64,000 nucleotides of DNA from Maridesulfovibrio sp. (GTDB lineage: Bacteria; Desulfobacterota; Desulfovibrionia; Desulfovibrionales; Desulfovibrionaceae). The translations under genes and the position numbers were made by a program. This document shows positions 1-8,271 of the stretch, one piece after another. The notes beneath the pieces were generated by a model that did not search any database, had not been told where the DNA came from, and saw only the letters and a list, made by a program, of their open reading frames with translations. The stretch covers positions 2,277,501 through 2,341,500 of the forward strand of contig NZ_OY763930.1 in assembly GCF_963667685.1 (NCBI RefSeq). The letters are read 5' to 3'. The first letter of the stretch is position 1, and each line of letters starts with the position of its first letter.

Positions 1-4
1 AGAC

Positions 5-925
5 TCATGAAATAGCACGATTGCAGGCTGCGAATGGAATGATTGTAAAAATGAGTGTCGGCTTCCCTTCTGACATGCCGAGAATGTTAAGCATGGATTG
101 GAATTTAGTCCTGCAAACCTCCCTGAACTGTTCAATTACATCCTCATCCATATCGAGGGCTCTCTGTAGCTGAACTTCAAATTGAAGGACATTGAAAGGG
201 CTCTTTTTATTACCAAGCTCCATTTCCGCCCATTTGGTAGCCAGTATCAGGGCCTTTGTGGGCGCATCAGCGGAATCTATGTCTTCGAGTTCATGATGGT
301 GTTGCAATGAAGGACATTCAATTGTGTTCATTTTCCAGCGGGTCAGCAGTAGCTGACTGAGTGCCCCGTGATTCATCCCCCAAGTGCTGTTTTCATCTTC
401 AGATTGTGAGTGGTAAGAGCCTGTTATAAGCTTTTTAGATATATTCTCCGGCAGTTCTTCGGGGGCTGCACAGCGTAGGAAGAACAGTGAAATATCCTTA
501 AGCAGGCAACACAGGTAGACTTTATCCGCCTGTTCCGGGCAGATGCGGGAGGCGATCAGCTGTGCTGAAATCGCGCCCCAGACTGTCAGCATCCAGTCGT
601 TGAAGACTTTGTAATCATCAGTATTCAGGTTTGCGCAGATATGCTTCTGGTAAGTTACCGTGACTGCAAGATTGAGCAGTTCACGTGTTCCCAGGACCAC
701 TGCGGCCCTTTTAAAGTCTGATATTTCTTGTGAAAGGCCGTAGAACGGGGAGTTGACCAGATTTAAAATGGTTGTGGAAAGAGCCGGGTCCATGCTGATT
801 ATTTTACCGAGCACGGCAAAGTCAGGTTCAGACTTGCTGGCCTCTTCCATAAGCTGAAGCATTACCGGAGGAAAGCTGAGTTTCATCATCAAGCGTGGTG
901 ATTCGAGTATCTCATCCAGACTCAT
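5..925 (-). CDS. HDOD-domain protein
   Basis: A 306-residue protein whose first two thirds (about residues 10-215) read as an HDOD domain, a degenerate HD-type signalling module of bacterial regulators. The visible HDOD traits are the opening with LSFPPVMLQLMEEA, the segment IISMDPALSTTILNLVNSPF, and the FKRAAVVLGTRELLNLAV helix pair. The canonical HD metal pair is not seen, so a catalytic phosphodiesterase role is not supported. It ends 28 nt downstream of the polyprenyl synthase gene and is probably its cotranscribed partner. The stop lies five bases from the window edge, so the gene is complete. The partner or signal is unknown. Family assignment is good, biological role is not known. Confidence 0.82.
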   Translation of the reverse strand: MSLDEILESPRLMMKLSFPPVMLQLMEEASKSEPDFAVLGKIISMDPALSTTILNLVNSPFYGLSQEISDFKRAAVVLGTRELLNLAVTVTYQKHICANLNTDDYKVFNDWMLTVWGAISAQLIASRICPEQADKVYLCCLLKDISLFFLRCAAPEELPENISKKLITGSYHSQSEDENSTWGMNHGALSQLLLTRWKMNTIECPSLQHHHELEDIDSADAPTKALILATKWAEMELGNKKSPFNVLQFEVQLQRALDMDEDVIEQFREVCRTKFQSMLNILGMSEGKPTLIFTIIPFAACNRAIS

Positions 926-953
926 AGCTGCAGCTCCTCTATTAAAATCCCAT

Positions 954-1922
954 CTATTTTTTTCTGGTCAGCACAAAGTCAGCAGCCTGCTTGAGTACCT
1001 GCTTTTCTGCGCTTTCAGGCATGGGGACCAGGCAAGCCTTCGCTTTTTCCACATACTCAGCGGCGTAGCCTCTTGTTTTTGACCCCAGACCATGCTTTCT
1101 TATTTCGGCAAGCACTTTATCGCGCTTATCGTCAGACATCGTATGGTTTTTGATCTGGGCAAGCAGCAGCTCTGCTTCTTTATCTTGTAACATTTCAAGA
1201 TAAAGAATCAACGGTAAAGTAATTTTACCTTCTTTGAGGTCACCGCCTTCAGGTTTGCCTGTATCATCGGATGGAGATTCGTAGTCAAGTGCATCGTCGA
1301 CAAGCTGGAAAGCTATTCCCATGTTCAGGCCGAAGTTGCCGACAGCGTCTTCCATGGTCCGATCATCAGAAGCGAGGATGGCGCCGAGTCTGCATGAAGT
1401 TTCAATCAAGCGGGCAGTTTTGCCGATGATGATCTCCATATAGGTATTGCGGTCCATCAGGGGTTCGGAAATATGGGCAATCTCAAGGATTTCGCCTTCG
1501 ACTGTGGACATAATACCGGACGCGAGTACGGAACTGATGCGCGGTTTGCCGTAGTCGGCACCGATTTTGTTGGCGAGAGCCAGTAGCACGTCCCCGGCCA
1601 GAATTGTTTCAGTAGTCCCGAAAACAAGATGCGAAGCTTCAACACCACGGCGCAGGTCTGCATCATCTAAAATATCATCATGCAGAAGGGTGGCGGCGTG
1701 GAGAAGCTCCAGAGAACCGGCAAGGGGGTAGATATCATCCTTTGCATAGCCCAGGCCGCGGGCGGAAAGAATAGTTAGAACAGGGCGAATCCTCTTGCCC
1801 GGAGCAAGAAGGACGTGCCGTGCCACATCTTTGACCAAACCCTCAAGTTTTGCGGTTTCCTGATCCAGAAAACCGTTTATGAGAGGCAATTCATTTTTAA
1901 AGTAGGCTAATAACTCAATCAT
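954..1922 (-). CDS. Polyprenyl diphosphate synthase (long-chain, menaquinone side chain)
   Basis: This 322-residue enzyme is a trans-prenyltransferase that extends allylic diphosphates with isopentenyl diphosphate. Both aspartate-rich metal motifs are present: LLHDDILDDADLRRG near residues 79-93 and QLVDDALDYES near 207-217, and the early GKRIRP motif near 42-47 is intact. The first motif has the DDxxD form with bulky residues upstream, as in octaprenyl/heptaprenyl-type enzymes, so a quinone side chain is the most likely product; the exact chain length cannot be read. It follows the futalosine hydrolase gene by about 50 nt, which links it to menaquinone synthesis. Alternative: a farnesyl/geranylgeranyl synthase. 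Confidence 0.88.
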   Translation of the reverse strand: MIELLAYFKNELPLINGFLDQETAKLEGLVKDVARHVLLAPGKRIRPVLTILSARGLGYAKDDIYPLAGSLELLHAATLLHDDILDDADLRRGVEASHLVFGTTETILAGDVLLALANKIGADYGKPRISSVLASGIMSTVEGEILEIAHISEPLMDRNTYMEIIIGKTARLIETSCRLGAILASDDRTMEDAVGNFGLNMGIAFQLVDDALDYESPSDDTGKPEGGDLKEGKITLPLILYLEMLQDKEAELLLAQIKNHTMSDDKRDKVLAEIRKHGLGSKTRGYAAEYVEKAKACLVPMPESAEKQVLKQAADFVLTRKK

Positions 1923-1972
1923 CCGCGTATGAATTATCCCGGTTGCGAGAGAACAAGAACAGTTTTGGAAAG

Positions 1973-2671
1973 TTATTTTACTAGAGTTGAGCAGATCCGT
2001 CCCAACTCAGTGAGGGCGCCGCGCAAATCCCAATCATTACTGTTCCTTGATCCCACAAGGTTCGAAACAGTCCGCACCTGACATAGCCCCACCCCTGCAA
2101 GGGCGCACACATACGCAGCCGCAAAACCTTCCATATTTTCTAAATCCACTGCATAATCTTTGCGATATGCGGCGGCTCCTTCTGCCGTAGCGGTAACCCC
2201 GCTCACAGTCAATGATACAGCTTCGGGTAGATTTTCAAATCGGTCAAGTCCTGAATCAAAAAGACTTTTTCCAGCACAAAGCCCGATTTCGTTCCAGACC
2301 GGTCTGCCATCAATATCCGCAAGGCTGAATCCCAGACCCTTGGGATCTATCTGCCCGTTGGTTTTAAGGCCGTATTCGGGCCATATCTCTTTCGCGACAA
2401 CGCAAGCGGAGCAAAGGGGGAAACGTTCTTCATCAAATGTCCCGGCAACCCCGCCCAGAACAACCATTCCCACATTGTGCACGGCCAGTGTCCGTCCAAG
2501 TGCAAAAGATGTATTGATTATTCCGATTCCTGTTACCAGCAGCAGCCCGGGACGATCGCCGAACATGAACTCGACTGGCATGCCCTGCTCTAAAGCGGGA
2601 AGTTTACAGACTCCGCCTAGAGCTGCTTTCATCTCCTTGGCTGTTGCCGTAACAAAAAGAATCGGTTTCAA
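1973..2671 (-). CDS. mqnB: Futalosine hydrolase
   Basis: A 232-residue protein of the nucleoside phosphorylase/hydrolase fold. It cleaves futalosine to dehypoxanthine futalosine in the futalosine route to menaquinone. Visible family features are the N-terminal LFVTATAKEM, the glycine-rich LVTGIGIINTSFALGR and LGGVAGTF segments, and the C-terminal VDLENMEGFAAAYVCALAG substrate-binding segment in which the ME pair contacts the ribose. It starts 3 nt after the upstream dehydrogenase gene and precedes the prenyl synthase gene, which fits quinone synthesis. An alternative would be a 5'-methylthioadenosine/S-adenosylhomocysteine nucleosidase, but the shape of the C-terminal segment favours MqnB. 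Confidence 0.85.
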   Translation of the reverse strand: MKPILFVTATAKEMKAALGGVCKLPALEQGMPVEFMFGDRPGLLLVTGIGIINTSFALGRTLAVHNVGMVVLGGVAGTFDEERFPLCSACVVAKEIWPEYGLKTNGQIDPKGLGFSLADIDGRPVWNEIGLCAGKSLFDSGLDRFENLPEAVSLTVSGVTATAEGAAAYRKDYAVDLENMEGFAAAYVCALAGVGLCQVRTVSNLVGSRNSNDWDLRGALTELGRICSTLVK

Positions 2672-2674
2672 GAC

Positions 2675-3985
2675 TTAAAGTCTCCAGTGCCTGATTCCTG
2701 CTTCTTCCAGTTCCTTGCGGTCGAAGAAGCATTTTACATCGATGATCAATGCGTTTTCAGGATTTCTGAACCAGCTCTTGATCGTAGCCAAATCCAAATC
2801 TTTATATTGATCGTGTGAAACAGCCAGCACAACTGCTTCAAGGTCTTTAAATTCATCAAAAGAAACAGTGTTGATATTGTATTCTTCAACAGCTTCTTCC
2901 GGATCGGCATATGCATCGTGGATCAGCACATCAACACCGAAGGATTTAAGCTCATCGACAACGTCAACAACCTTTGTGTTACGCAGATCGGGAACATTTT
3001 CCTTGAAAGTCAGACCGAGAATACCAACTTTAGCTCCTTTTACCTTGCTGTCTCCATCAATCATCTGTTTGATGGTGGTGTCGGCAATGAATTTACCAAC
3101 GGAGTCGTTGATTTTGCGTCCTGCAAGAATAACCTGCGGATGATGTCCTATTTCTTCGGCCTTGGTAGTCAGATAGTAGGGGTCTACACCGATGCAGTGA
3201 CCGCCAACCAGACCCGGACGGAAGGGCAGGAAGTTCCATTTGGTTCCGGCAGCTTCCAGAACATCCAGAGTATCGATGCCCATCTTGTCGAAGATCATGG
3301 AAAGCTCGTTCATGAGCGAGATGTTCAGGTCACGCTGGGTGTTTTCGATTACCTTGGCTGCTTCGGCCACCTTGATGCAGGAAGCGCGATGGGTGCCGGC
3401 GGTAACGATTGAAGAGTAAAGTTGATCCAGAAGCTCGGCTACTTCTTCATTGTTCCCTGCAACAACCTTGACGATGGTTTGCAGTGTGTGTTTGCGGTCA
3501 CCGGGATTGATGCGTTCGGGAGAGTATCCAACACCGAAATCCACGCCGTACTTGAGGCCGGATTTTTCTTCGAGGATAGGAACGCAGATATCTTCTGTGA
3601 GTCCGGGGTAAACAGTGGATTCATAAACCACAACGGAACCTGCGGACATATTTTCGCCGACCATGGTGGAAGCGCCTATCACAGGGCGCAGGTCCGGGTT
3701 ACGGGCTTCATCGATGGGAGTGGGGACGGCAACAATGATAAAACCGCATTCCTTAAGCCGGGAGGCATCAGTGCTGAATTCCACATAGTTGTGGAAGTCA
3801 TTTTCCAGTACTTCCGCAGTGCGGTCATATCCAGTGCGCAGTTCTTTTACGCGCTGTTCGGAAATATCAAGTCCCAGCACTTTGAATTTGCGGCCAAGAG
3901 CAACTGCGAGAGGTAATCCTACGTAGCCGAGGCCTACCACGGCGATTGTTGTGTTCTTTGCTTCAATGTCAGAGAATTTAATCAT
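2675..3985 (-). CDS. Nucleotide sugar dehydrogenase (UDP-HexNAc/UDP-sugar 6-dehydrogenase)
   Basis: A 436-residue NAD-dependent dehydrogenase that oxidises the C6 hydroxyl of a UDP-sugar to a carboxylate for surface polysaccharide. The Rossmann motif is GLGYVGLPLA (residues 18-27). The catalytic segment GGHCIGVDPYYL (cysteine near residue 263) and the C-terminal LGLTFKENVPDLRNTK are complete. The overall length and the sequence SPERINPGD are typical of the TviB/WbpO/WbpA group acting on UDP-N-acetyl sugars rather than of plain UDP-glucose dehydrogenase; this substrate call is inference. No glycan cluster surrounds it: it heads the block leading into mqnB. Confidence 0.85.
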   Translation of the reverse strand: MIKFSDIEAKNTTIAVVGLGYVGLPLAVALGRKFKVLGLDISEQRVKELRTGYDRTAEVLENDFHNYVEFSTDASRLKECGFIIVAVPTPIDEARNPDLRPVIGASTMVGENMSAGSVVVYESTVYPGLTEDICVPILEEKSGLKYGVDFGVGYSPERINPGDRKHTLQTIVKVVAGNNEEVAELLDQLYSSIVTAGTHRASCIKVAEAAKVIENTQRDLNISLMNELSMIFDKMGIDTLDVLEAAGTKWNFLPFRPGLVGGHCIGVDPYYLTTKAEEIGHHPQVILAGRKINDSVGKFIADTTIKQMIDGDSKVKGAKVGILGLTFKENVPDLRNTKVVDVVDELKSFGVDVLIHDAYADPEEAVEEYNINTVSFDEFKDLEAVVLAVSHDQYKDLDLATIKSWFRNPENALIIDVKCFFDRKELEEAGIRHWRL

Positions 3986-4129
3986 AAACTTTCTATGTCC
4001 TTTATTGCTTCGATAACAAAATAAGCCTTCAAAACACTTGCATAATAATTCCGGCCTTGAAATTTAATACGGCAACTCTATTCCGTAAGGGTAGACATAA
4101 TCAACCGGCGCATATACAAAGCTACTATT

Positions 4130-4339
4130 ATGCATATCGATTGGTCCTTTCTTCTGTCCGCCCTTGGCTTGGCCTTCATTATTGAAGGGATTCCTTATTT
4201 TGTTTTTTCTGAGCGCATGCCCAGAATTCTTATTTCAATTATAGAGCGCGGTCCGCGTCAATTGCGCATACTTGGGCTCATCGCTATGATTTTTGGGCTG
4301 CTGCTGATCTCTTTCGGTCAGTCATTGACAGATCTTTAG
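4130..4339 (+). CDS. DUF2065 small membrane protein (YjeT-like)
   Basis: A 69-residue protein with two hydrophobic segments, about residues 6-24 and 47-64, separated by a short polar loop containing SERMPRI. This two-helix layout with the sequence GLAFIIEGIPYF matches the DUF2065 family of small inner-membrane proteins of unknown role. It lies between two minus-strand genes and stops 2 nt before the end of the ubiE gene, so the two converge with almost no gap and no dedicated terminator visible between them. Confidence 0.75.
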   Translation: MHIDWSFLLSALGLAFIIEGIPYFVFSERMPRILISIIERGPRQLRILGLIAMIFGLLLISFGQSLTDL

Positions 4340-4341
4340 CG

Positions 4342-5073
4342 CTATTCTTCTGTCTTCTCAGCTACATGAATGTAGACAATTCCGGAAAGTAAGGGGACGA
4401 ACATGACCCGGCCGAATCCGGCCCCGCGTAATTCTTCCGCAAGAGCCCGTTCATCCGGGAAAGCCCGAATCGTATCGGCGAGATATGTGTAGGCTCCGGA
4501 ATCTCCTGAGACGACTTTGCCCAGCAGAGGAAGTACCCTGTTAAGGTAAAAATTGTAAACACCTTTCCATATCTTCTTACTTCCTGATCCGAATTCCAGA
4601 ATACAGAACCGTGCTCCCGGTTTGAGCGTGCGCAGTATTTCTTTGTAGCAGTCTTCGCGTGGAAGAATGTTTCTGATGCCGAAAGAGATTGTCGCTCCAT
4701 CAAGGCACGAGTCCGGCAGGGGAATGATTCTTCCGTCCGCCTGAACAGGGGCGATACTTTCACCGCGCTCCAGATGTTTGCCTTCCAGTTTCTTTTTCTT
4801 ACCGCAGGCCAGCATCTGGTGAGTAAAATCCATCGCCAGGATTTTTACATTCGGGTACTGGCGCAGCAGCTCCACTGAAACATCCAGTGTTCCGGCTGCC
4901 AAATCAAGCACCCGTCCGTTTTTTCCGGGACGAACCAGTTTTACCAGACGGTAACGCCAGTAGATATCCTGACCTGCACTTAGAAAGTGGTTCAGGAAAT
5001 CATACCATCCGGCAATTCTGCCGAACATGTCCCGGACTTTTTTACCGTGTTCCTGATGCGATTCCTGCGCCAT
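4342..5073 (-). CDS. ubiE/menG: Demethylmenaquinone methyltransferase
   Basis: A 243-residue SAM-dependent C-methyltransferase that performs the last step of menaquinone synthesis. It shows the UbiE signature sequences YDFLNHFLSAGQD near the N-terminus, the SAM loop VLDLAAGTLDVS, FGIRNI in the middle, and a region PGARFCILEFG. The start codon follows directly on the stop of a 61-residue gene, so the two are translationally linked. With MqnB and the prenyl synthase within 3 kb it completes a menaquinone group. Only the naphthoquinone substrate is expected here, since no ubiquinone gene is seen. Confidence 0.92.
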   Translation of the reverse strand: MAQESHQEHGKKVRDMFGRIAGWYDFLNHFLSAGQDIYWRYRLVKLVRPGKNGRVLDLAAGTLDVSVELLRQYPNVKILAMDFTHQMLACGKKKKLEGKHLERGESIAPVQADGRIIPLPDSCLDGATISFGIRNILPREDCYKEILRTLKPGARFCILEFGSGSKKIWKGVYNFYLNRVLPLLGKVVSGDSGAYTYLADTIRAFPDERALAEELRGAGFGRVMFVPLLSGIVYIHVAEKTEE

Positions 5074-5259
5074 CTATTGAGCATCTCCCTTGCCTTCACC
5101 GGCAAGTTTGTCTTCCTGCTCCACAATAGAGTTTACAACATCAGCATGTATCGCGCTGAAGTGTTCAGTGAAATTGGAGGGGGAAATCCGTCCGACTTCG
5201 ATAAATTTAACTACGATTTCTTTGGCAACCTGCAAGGCCTGCTTCTGAATTTTATCCAT
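5074..5259 (-). CDS. Small conserved-looking protein of unknown function
   Basis: A 61-residue soluble, acidic, mainly helical protein with no cysteines, signal peptide or membrane segment. A purine-rich AAGGA site stands 10 nt before its ATG. It directly precedes and abuts the menG start, so it is probably cotranslated with that gene. I do not recognise a family. It may be a small accessory protein or only a translational leader cistron. Confidence 0.6.
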   Translation of the reverse strand: MDKIQKQALQVAKEIVVKFIEVGRISPSNFTEHFSAIHADVVNSIVEQEDKLAGEGKGDAQ

Positions 5260-5285
5260 GATATATATCCTTGATTAGGCTTGAA

Positions 5286-5341
5286 AACCCCGCCCGGTGG
5301 GAAATGGCCACGACCTCCACAGGTAGGGGCGCCGGGCGGGT
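5286..5341 (-). ncRNA. GC-rich structured leader element upstream of the 61-aa gene and menG
   Basis: On the minus strand a stem CCCGCCCGG pairs with CCGGGCGGG (about 9-10 bp) and encloses a smaller hairpin ACCT-GTGG-AGGT; the outer stem is followed by GTTTTC. This lies about 25-80 nt upstream of the small gene that precedes menG. It could be an intrinsic terminator or attenuator of a short upstream transcript, or part of a structured regulatory RNA. It lacks the conserved SRP, RNase P and tmRNA sequences and I could not match it to a known riboswitch. Confidence 0.35.
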
Positions 5342-5440
5342 AAAAAGAAGAAAACCTGTTAAGCACCCTTCTTTTGTGAGGCTCTTTAGCATGAGACCTT
5401 TAAATAGTCGACCTGCTTTTTACTGCTCCCGACGCTCCTG

Positions 5441-5476
5441 AATAAGAGAAAAGCCCCCGGAATCTCATCCGGGGGC
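5441..5476 (-). terminator. Intrinsic terminator of the hao operon
   Basis: Minus-strand hairpin GCCCCCGG / CCGGGGGC with an 8-nt loop, followed by TTTTCTCTT. It lies about 30 nt beyond the stop of the octaheme cytochrome gene. Confidence 0.85.
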
Positions 5477-5506
5477 CGAGTGCATCTTTATTATAATCAA
5501 TTAGGC

Positions 5507-6859
5507 TTAGATTGGACCGGTGCTCATTACATGAGACAGTTCTTCAATCTTATTATTCTTGATGCGGTACTCGTAGAGTTTTTCCATATCCTTATAAATC
5601 TGGAAAACCTGGAAGAAACCATGCCAGTGCGAATAGTCAGGCCCGTTCATGGCAGTACCGTGACGTGCTCTGCGTCCGGCGTGGTGCCAGAGGTAGTATT
5701 CCAGTTCCTGGAATCCGTCATTCCAAGGATCATCCTTAAGCAGGAGTCCTTTCTCGGTCAGTTCCTTCTTCATTTTTTCTGCGCCTGCCCAGTATGCATT
5801 GTAGAGTTCAACAGCGCCGTCAAGCAGTTTACGCTGGGTGTCTGTGTGGGTCTTGCCGTGGCAGTTGGCGCAGACTTTACGCATGAGCTTGTCGCCCTTT
5901 TCGCCGTCGCCGCGTTCGCCACTGCGGATTACGCTTGTTTTATGCATGAGATCCCACTTCAGACGTTCGTTGACGTTGTGAGTGGTGTTCAGTTCACCGA
6001 TACCGGACATGTGGCACACTGCGCAGGTAGGTGCTTCATAGTCACCGGGCTGCCATGTGTCGGGAGCACTGTCCCATTTCCAGCTTTCGCCATGCGCGCC
6101 ATAGAACTGTCCATGCTTTGATTCGTCGTAGATTTCTTTCTGCGGATGGTCAGGACCGAGGTGGCAGGCTCCACAGGCTTCAGGCTTGCGCGCTTCTTCA
6201 ATGGAGAACTGGTGCCTTGTGTGGCAGACAGTGCAAGTGCCGATAGAACCGTCGGGATAACGTGTGCCTATGCCGCCGGGCCATGTCAGCTTTGTGGGTT
6301 TGTTGTCCGGTCCTAATTCAACCTTTGTACCGTGACAGACCTGACAGCCGGATGCGCGGGAGGCTATACTCGGTAAAGAGCCCTCTTTAACGCCCATGAA
6401 GACGCCGCCTTCATAATAATACATGAGTTTTTGGAATTGTTTGTTGTCGATAACCGGAGCTCCCGCCAGCTTGGCGTGACCACTCTTGAGGAATTGTTCG
6501 ACTTCCTGCGGATGGCAGCGTGAACATGTTTTTGAAGAAACCATGGGAGAAATATAGATTTCTGTTCCCTTGATACCTTCACACTGGCTGGCCATAGGTG
6601 AGGTTTTTTCTACAACGTGACAGTCGTAACAGGAAACGGTAGCGTGAGCCATTTTGCCCATTTTCCAGTTTTCAATTATTCCGGGTGTCTTTTTCGCATG
6701 ACACTCGATGCAGTTGGTGGCTTCTTTGGTGAATCCCCTTTTCACAACCAGTTCTTTTGGTGCTAGATTCGGGAAAGGTGCGTCCGCTGCAAGACATACT
6801 GCTGCGAACATTGCGATTGCCATTGCAATCGTAATAACTTTAACCATCTGTTTCAACAT
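5507..6859 (-). CDS. Octaheme cytochrome c, hydroxylamine oxidoreductase family
   Basis: A 450-residue secreted cytochrome with a signal peptide (about residues 1-25, cleaved near LAADA). Eight CxxCH heme sites begin at residues 50, 77, 112, 172, 209, 229, 279 and 330, and there is no CxxCK site, which excludes the pentaheme NrfA nitrite reductase. The C-terminal segment with WHHAGRR and GPDYSHWHG is the family's typical end. The fourth site (CQVCH at 172) is the one that carries the catalytic P460-type heme in true hydroxylamine oxidoreductases. The gene follows a NapC-type quinol-oxidising tetraheme gene by 18 nt. That pairing is known from reductive relatives (epsilon-proteobacterial Hao), so a nitrite or hydroxylamine reductase is more likely than an oxidase. 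Direction of catalysis is inference. Confidence 0.87.
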   Translation of the reverse strand: MLKQMVKVITIAMAIAMFAAVCLAADAPFPNLAPKELVVKRGFTKEATNCIECHAKKTPGIIENWKMGKMAHATVSCYDCHVVEKTSPMASQCEGIKGTEIYISPMVSSKTCSRCHPQEVEQFLKSGHAKLAGAPVIDNKQFQKLMYYYEGGVFMGVKEGSLPSIASRASGCQVCHGTKVELGPDNKPTKLTWPGGIGTRYPDGSIGTCTVCHTRHQFSIEEARKPEACGACHLGPDHPQKEIYDESKHGQFYGAHGESWKWDSAPDTWQPGDYEAPTCAVCHMSGIGELNTTHNVNERLKWDLMHKTSVIRSGERGDGEKGDKLMRKVCANCHGKTHTDTQRKLLDGAVELYNAYWAGAEKMKKELTEKGLLLKDDPWNDGFQELEYYLWHHAGRRARHGTAMNGPDYSHWHGFFQVFQIYKDMEKLYEYRIKNNKIEELSHVMSTGPI

Positions 6860-6877
6860 GATTACCCCCAGTTGGAA

Positions 6878-7447
6878 TCATAAGTCCTTGGTAAAGAACT
6901 TGTTAGCCATTTCAATCATGTCCTTATGACCGACATGCGGGTGACAACTAGCGCATTTTTTGTCGGTCTGGCCGTAGAGATAAGCCCGGTGGGCGAGAAG
7001 AGCACCCGGTTTTACACCGACAGGCTCAAGCTTGATATGGCAGTGCCTGCAGGCATTGTCATAGGTAAATTTGAGCCGGTTCTTCTCTGCATTGGCGGCC
7101 CAGTCGTATTCGGCCGGGTCGATGACGAGATTCATGATGATGTCACGGGTTCCGGTATAGGCTTTCGTGGTCATATATTCCACGAAGTTTCCGTGCGGCA
7201 GATGACAGTCTACGCATTGTGCTGCGAAGCCCTGCGGGTTCTGCCCCCCGTGCACGGAATTTTGCCAAGCTGCCCTGAAAGGTTTCATGGCATGACAGGT
7301 CTGACAAAAAACATCAGTATTTGTGACGTTTACCATGTAGCCTGACGTAAGAACCATAACCACCGCGATCAAGAATCCCGATACAACTCCCCAACGCCAT
7401 CTGCGACTGAATCCGACTTCCCCTGTCTTCTTAGGGTTTACCGGCAT
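6878..7447 (-). CDS. NapC/NrfH-type membrane tetraheme cytochrome c
   Basis: A 189-residue protein with one N-terminal membrane helix (about residues 20-38) and four CxxCH sites beginning at residues 48, 78, 133 and 165. This is the NapC/NirT/NrfH plan: a menaquinol dehydrogenase anchored in the inner membrane which passes electrons to a periplasmic partner. The partner is clearly the octaheme protein encoded 18 nt downstream. The ATG follows a GGAGG-like site (GGAGGTGACTGAAC). With four hemes it resembles NrfH and HaoC in size. Naming it HaoC is inference from the context. Confidence 0.88.
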   Translation of the reverse strand: MPVNPKKTGEVGFSRRWRWGVVSGFLIAVVMVLTSGYMVNVTNTDVFCQTCHAMKPFRAAWQNSVHGGQNPQGFAAQCVDCHLPHGNFVEYMTTKAYTGTRDIIMNLVIDPAEYDWAANAEKNRLKFTYDNACRHCHIKLEPVGVKPGALLAHRAYLYGQTDKKCASCHPHVGHKDMIEMANKFFTKDL

Positions 7448-7582
7448 TGTTCAGTCACCTCCGTTTTTGTTAGGAGTTATCTCTAGAATTTTATTGAATA
7501 AAAACGATCAACAATACCTCCTTGATTAGAAATAAAAAAAATGCACTGCTAACAATATCTCATAGTTTTGATTTTCAATCTA

Positions 7583-7594
7583 TGACTTAAGTCA
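7583..7594. promoter_or_regulatory. Palindromic operator, CRP/FNR-family type (possible HcpR site)
   Basis: The sequence TGACTTAAGTCA is a perfect 12-bp palindrome. With flanks it reads ATGACTTAAGTCAA, one base from the TTGAC-N4-GTCAA pattern I recall for the HcpR/DNR branch of CRP/FNR regulators that respond to nitrite or nitric oxide. It lies between the divergent hao operon and the ahbB-like gene, so it could control either. Binding protein identity is inference. Confidence 0.5.
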
Positions 7595-7710
7595 AAAAAG
7601 ATTGTCTGTTACTTCTCATCCCCGCAAAATAAATATTTCATGTCAGCACTTGAGGATGAAACAATATGCAGGTATCAAAGGCTGATCAAAGAAAAGAACA
7701 AGGATGGGAT

Positions 7711-8196
7711 ATGGCTAAAAAATTTACAGAACTTGAACATAATATTCTGGCACTGGCGGGAGCCAATCTTTCCTGGAGCGCAACTCCTTATGCTGATATT
7801 GCGGAACAGGTTGGCTGTTCAGAGCAGGAAGTGCTCGATCTTTTGACCCGTCTGAAAGATGAAAAGATCATCCGTCGCTTCGGCGCTACACTTCGTCACC
7901 AGAAAGCAGGATATGGCGAAAATGCCATGGTTGCATGGCGTGTTAGAGAAGATCAGGACCCGGAGAAAGTTGGAGAACTCATGGCTGCCCGTCCTGAGAT
8001 CAGCCACTGTTATCTGCGTCTGACCTACGATGATTGGCCGTACAACCTTTATACAATGATCCATGGTAAGGGACCGGACGATTACAAAAAAGTAGTTGCC
8101 GAACTGGAAGAACAGACCGGGATCACCGATAACTGTGCTTTGCGCAGTCTGAAAGAACTTAAAAAGACCTCCATGGTCTACTTTGAAAAGAAATAA
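7711..8196 (+). CDS. ahbB: Siroheme decarboxylase subunit (AhbA/AhbB family, AsnC-like)
   Basis: A 161-residue Lrp/AsnC-fold protein: winged helix-turn-helix in the first 60 residues, then the ligand domain. In this family the fold is used as an enzyme that decarboxylates siroheme to didecarboxysiroheme on the alternative (Ahb) heme route. The segment RRFGATLRHQKAGYGENAMV carries the RxxxxRHxxxGY pattern typical of these enzymes and absent from DNA-binding AsnC proteins, and resembles AhbB more than AhbA. The chosen ATG has AAGGA 6 nt upstream and starts MAKKFTELEHNIL; another in-frame ATG at 7666 has GAGGA 9 nt upstream and cannot be excluded. The next gene, hemL, supports a heme role. The partner subunit is not in the window. 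AhbA versus AhbB is uncertain. Confidence 0.78.
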   Translation: MAKKFTELEHNILALAGANLSWSATPYADIAEQVGCSEQEVLDLLTRLKDEKIIRRFGATLRHQKAGYGENAMVAWRVREDQDPEKVGELMAARPEISHCYLRLTYDDWPYNLYTMIHGKGPDDYKKVVAELEEQTGITDNCALRSLKELKKTSMVYFEKK

Positions 8197-8271
8197 ATCT
8201 CATTCGTTACGGGGGCTACTCTTATTGCCCCGCACTACAGAGAGCCTCTGCGGCGAAGCCAATTAAAAGGT

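Noticed and set aside
5286..5341. The GC-rich hairpin region as SRP RNA, 6S RNA or RNase P RNA
   Set aside because: The conserved sequences of SRP (GGTCCGGAAGGAAGC type) and RNase P are absent, and the 6S bubble structure cannot be drawn convincingly.
5507..7447. The cytochrome pair as NrfHA nitrite reductase
   Set aside because: Eight CxxCH sites and no CxxCK; NrfA has five hemes. The octaheme hydroxylamine-oxidoreductase family fits instead.
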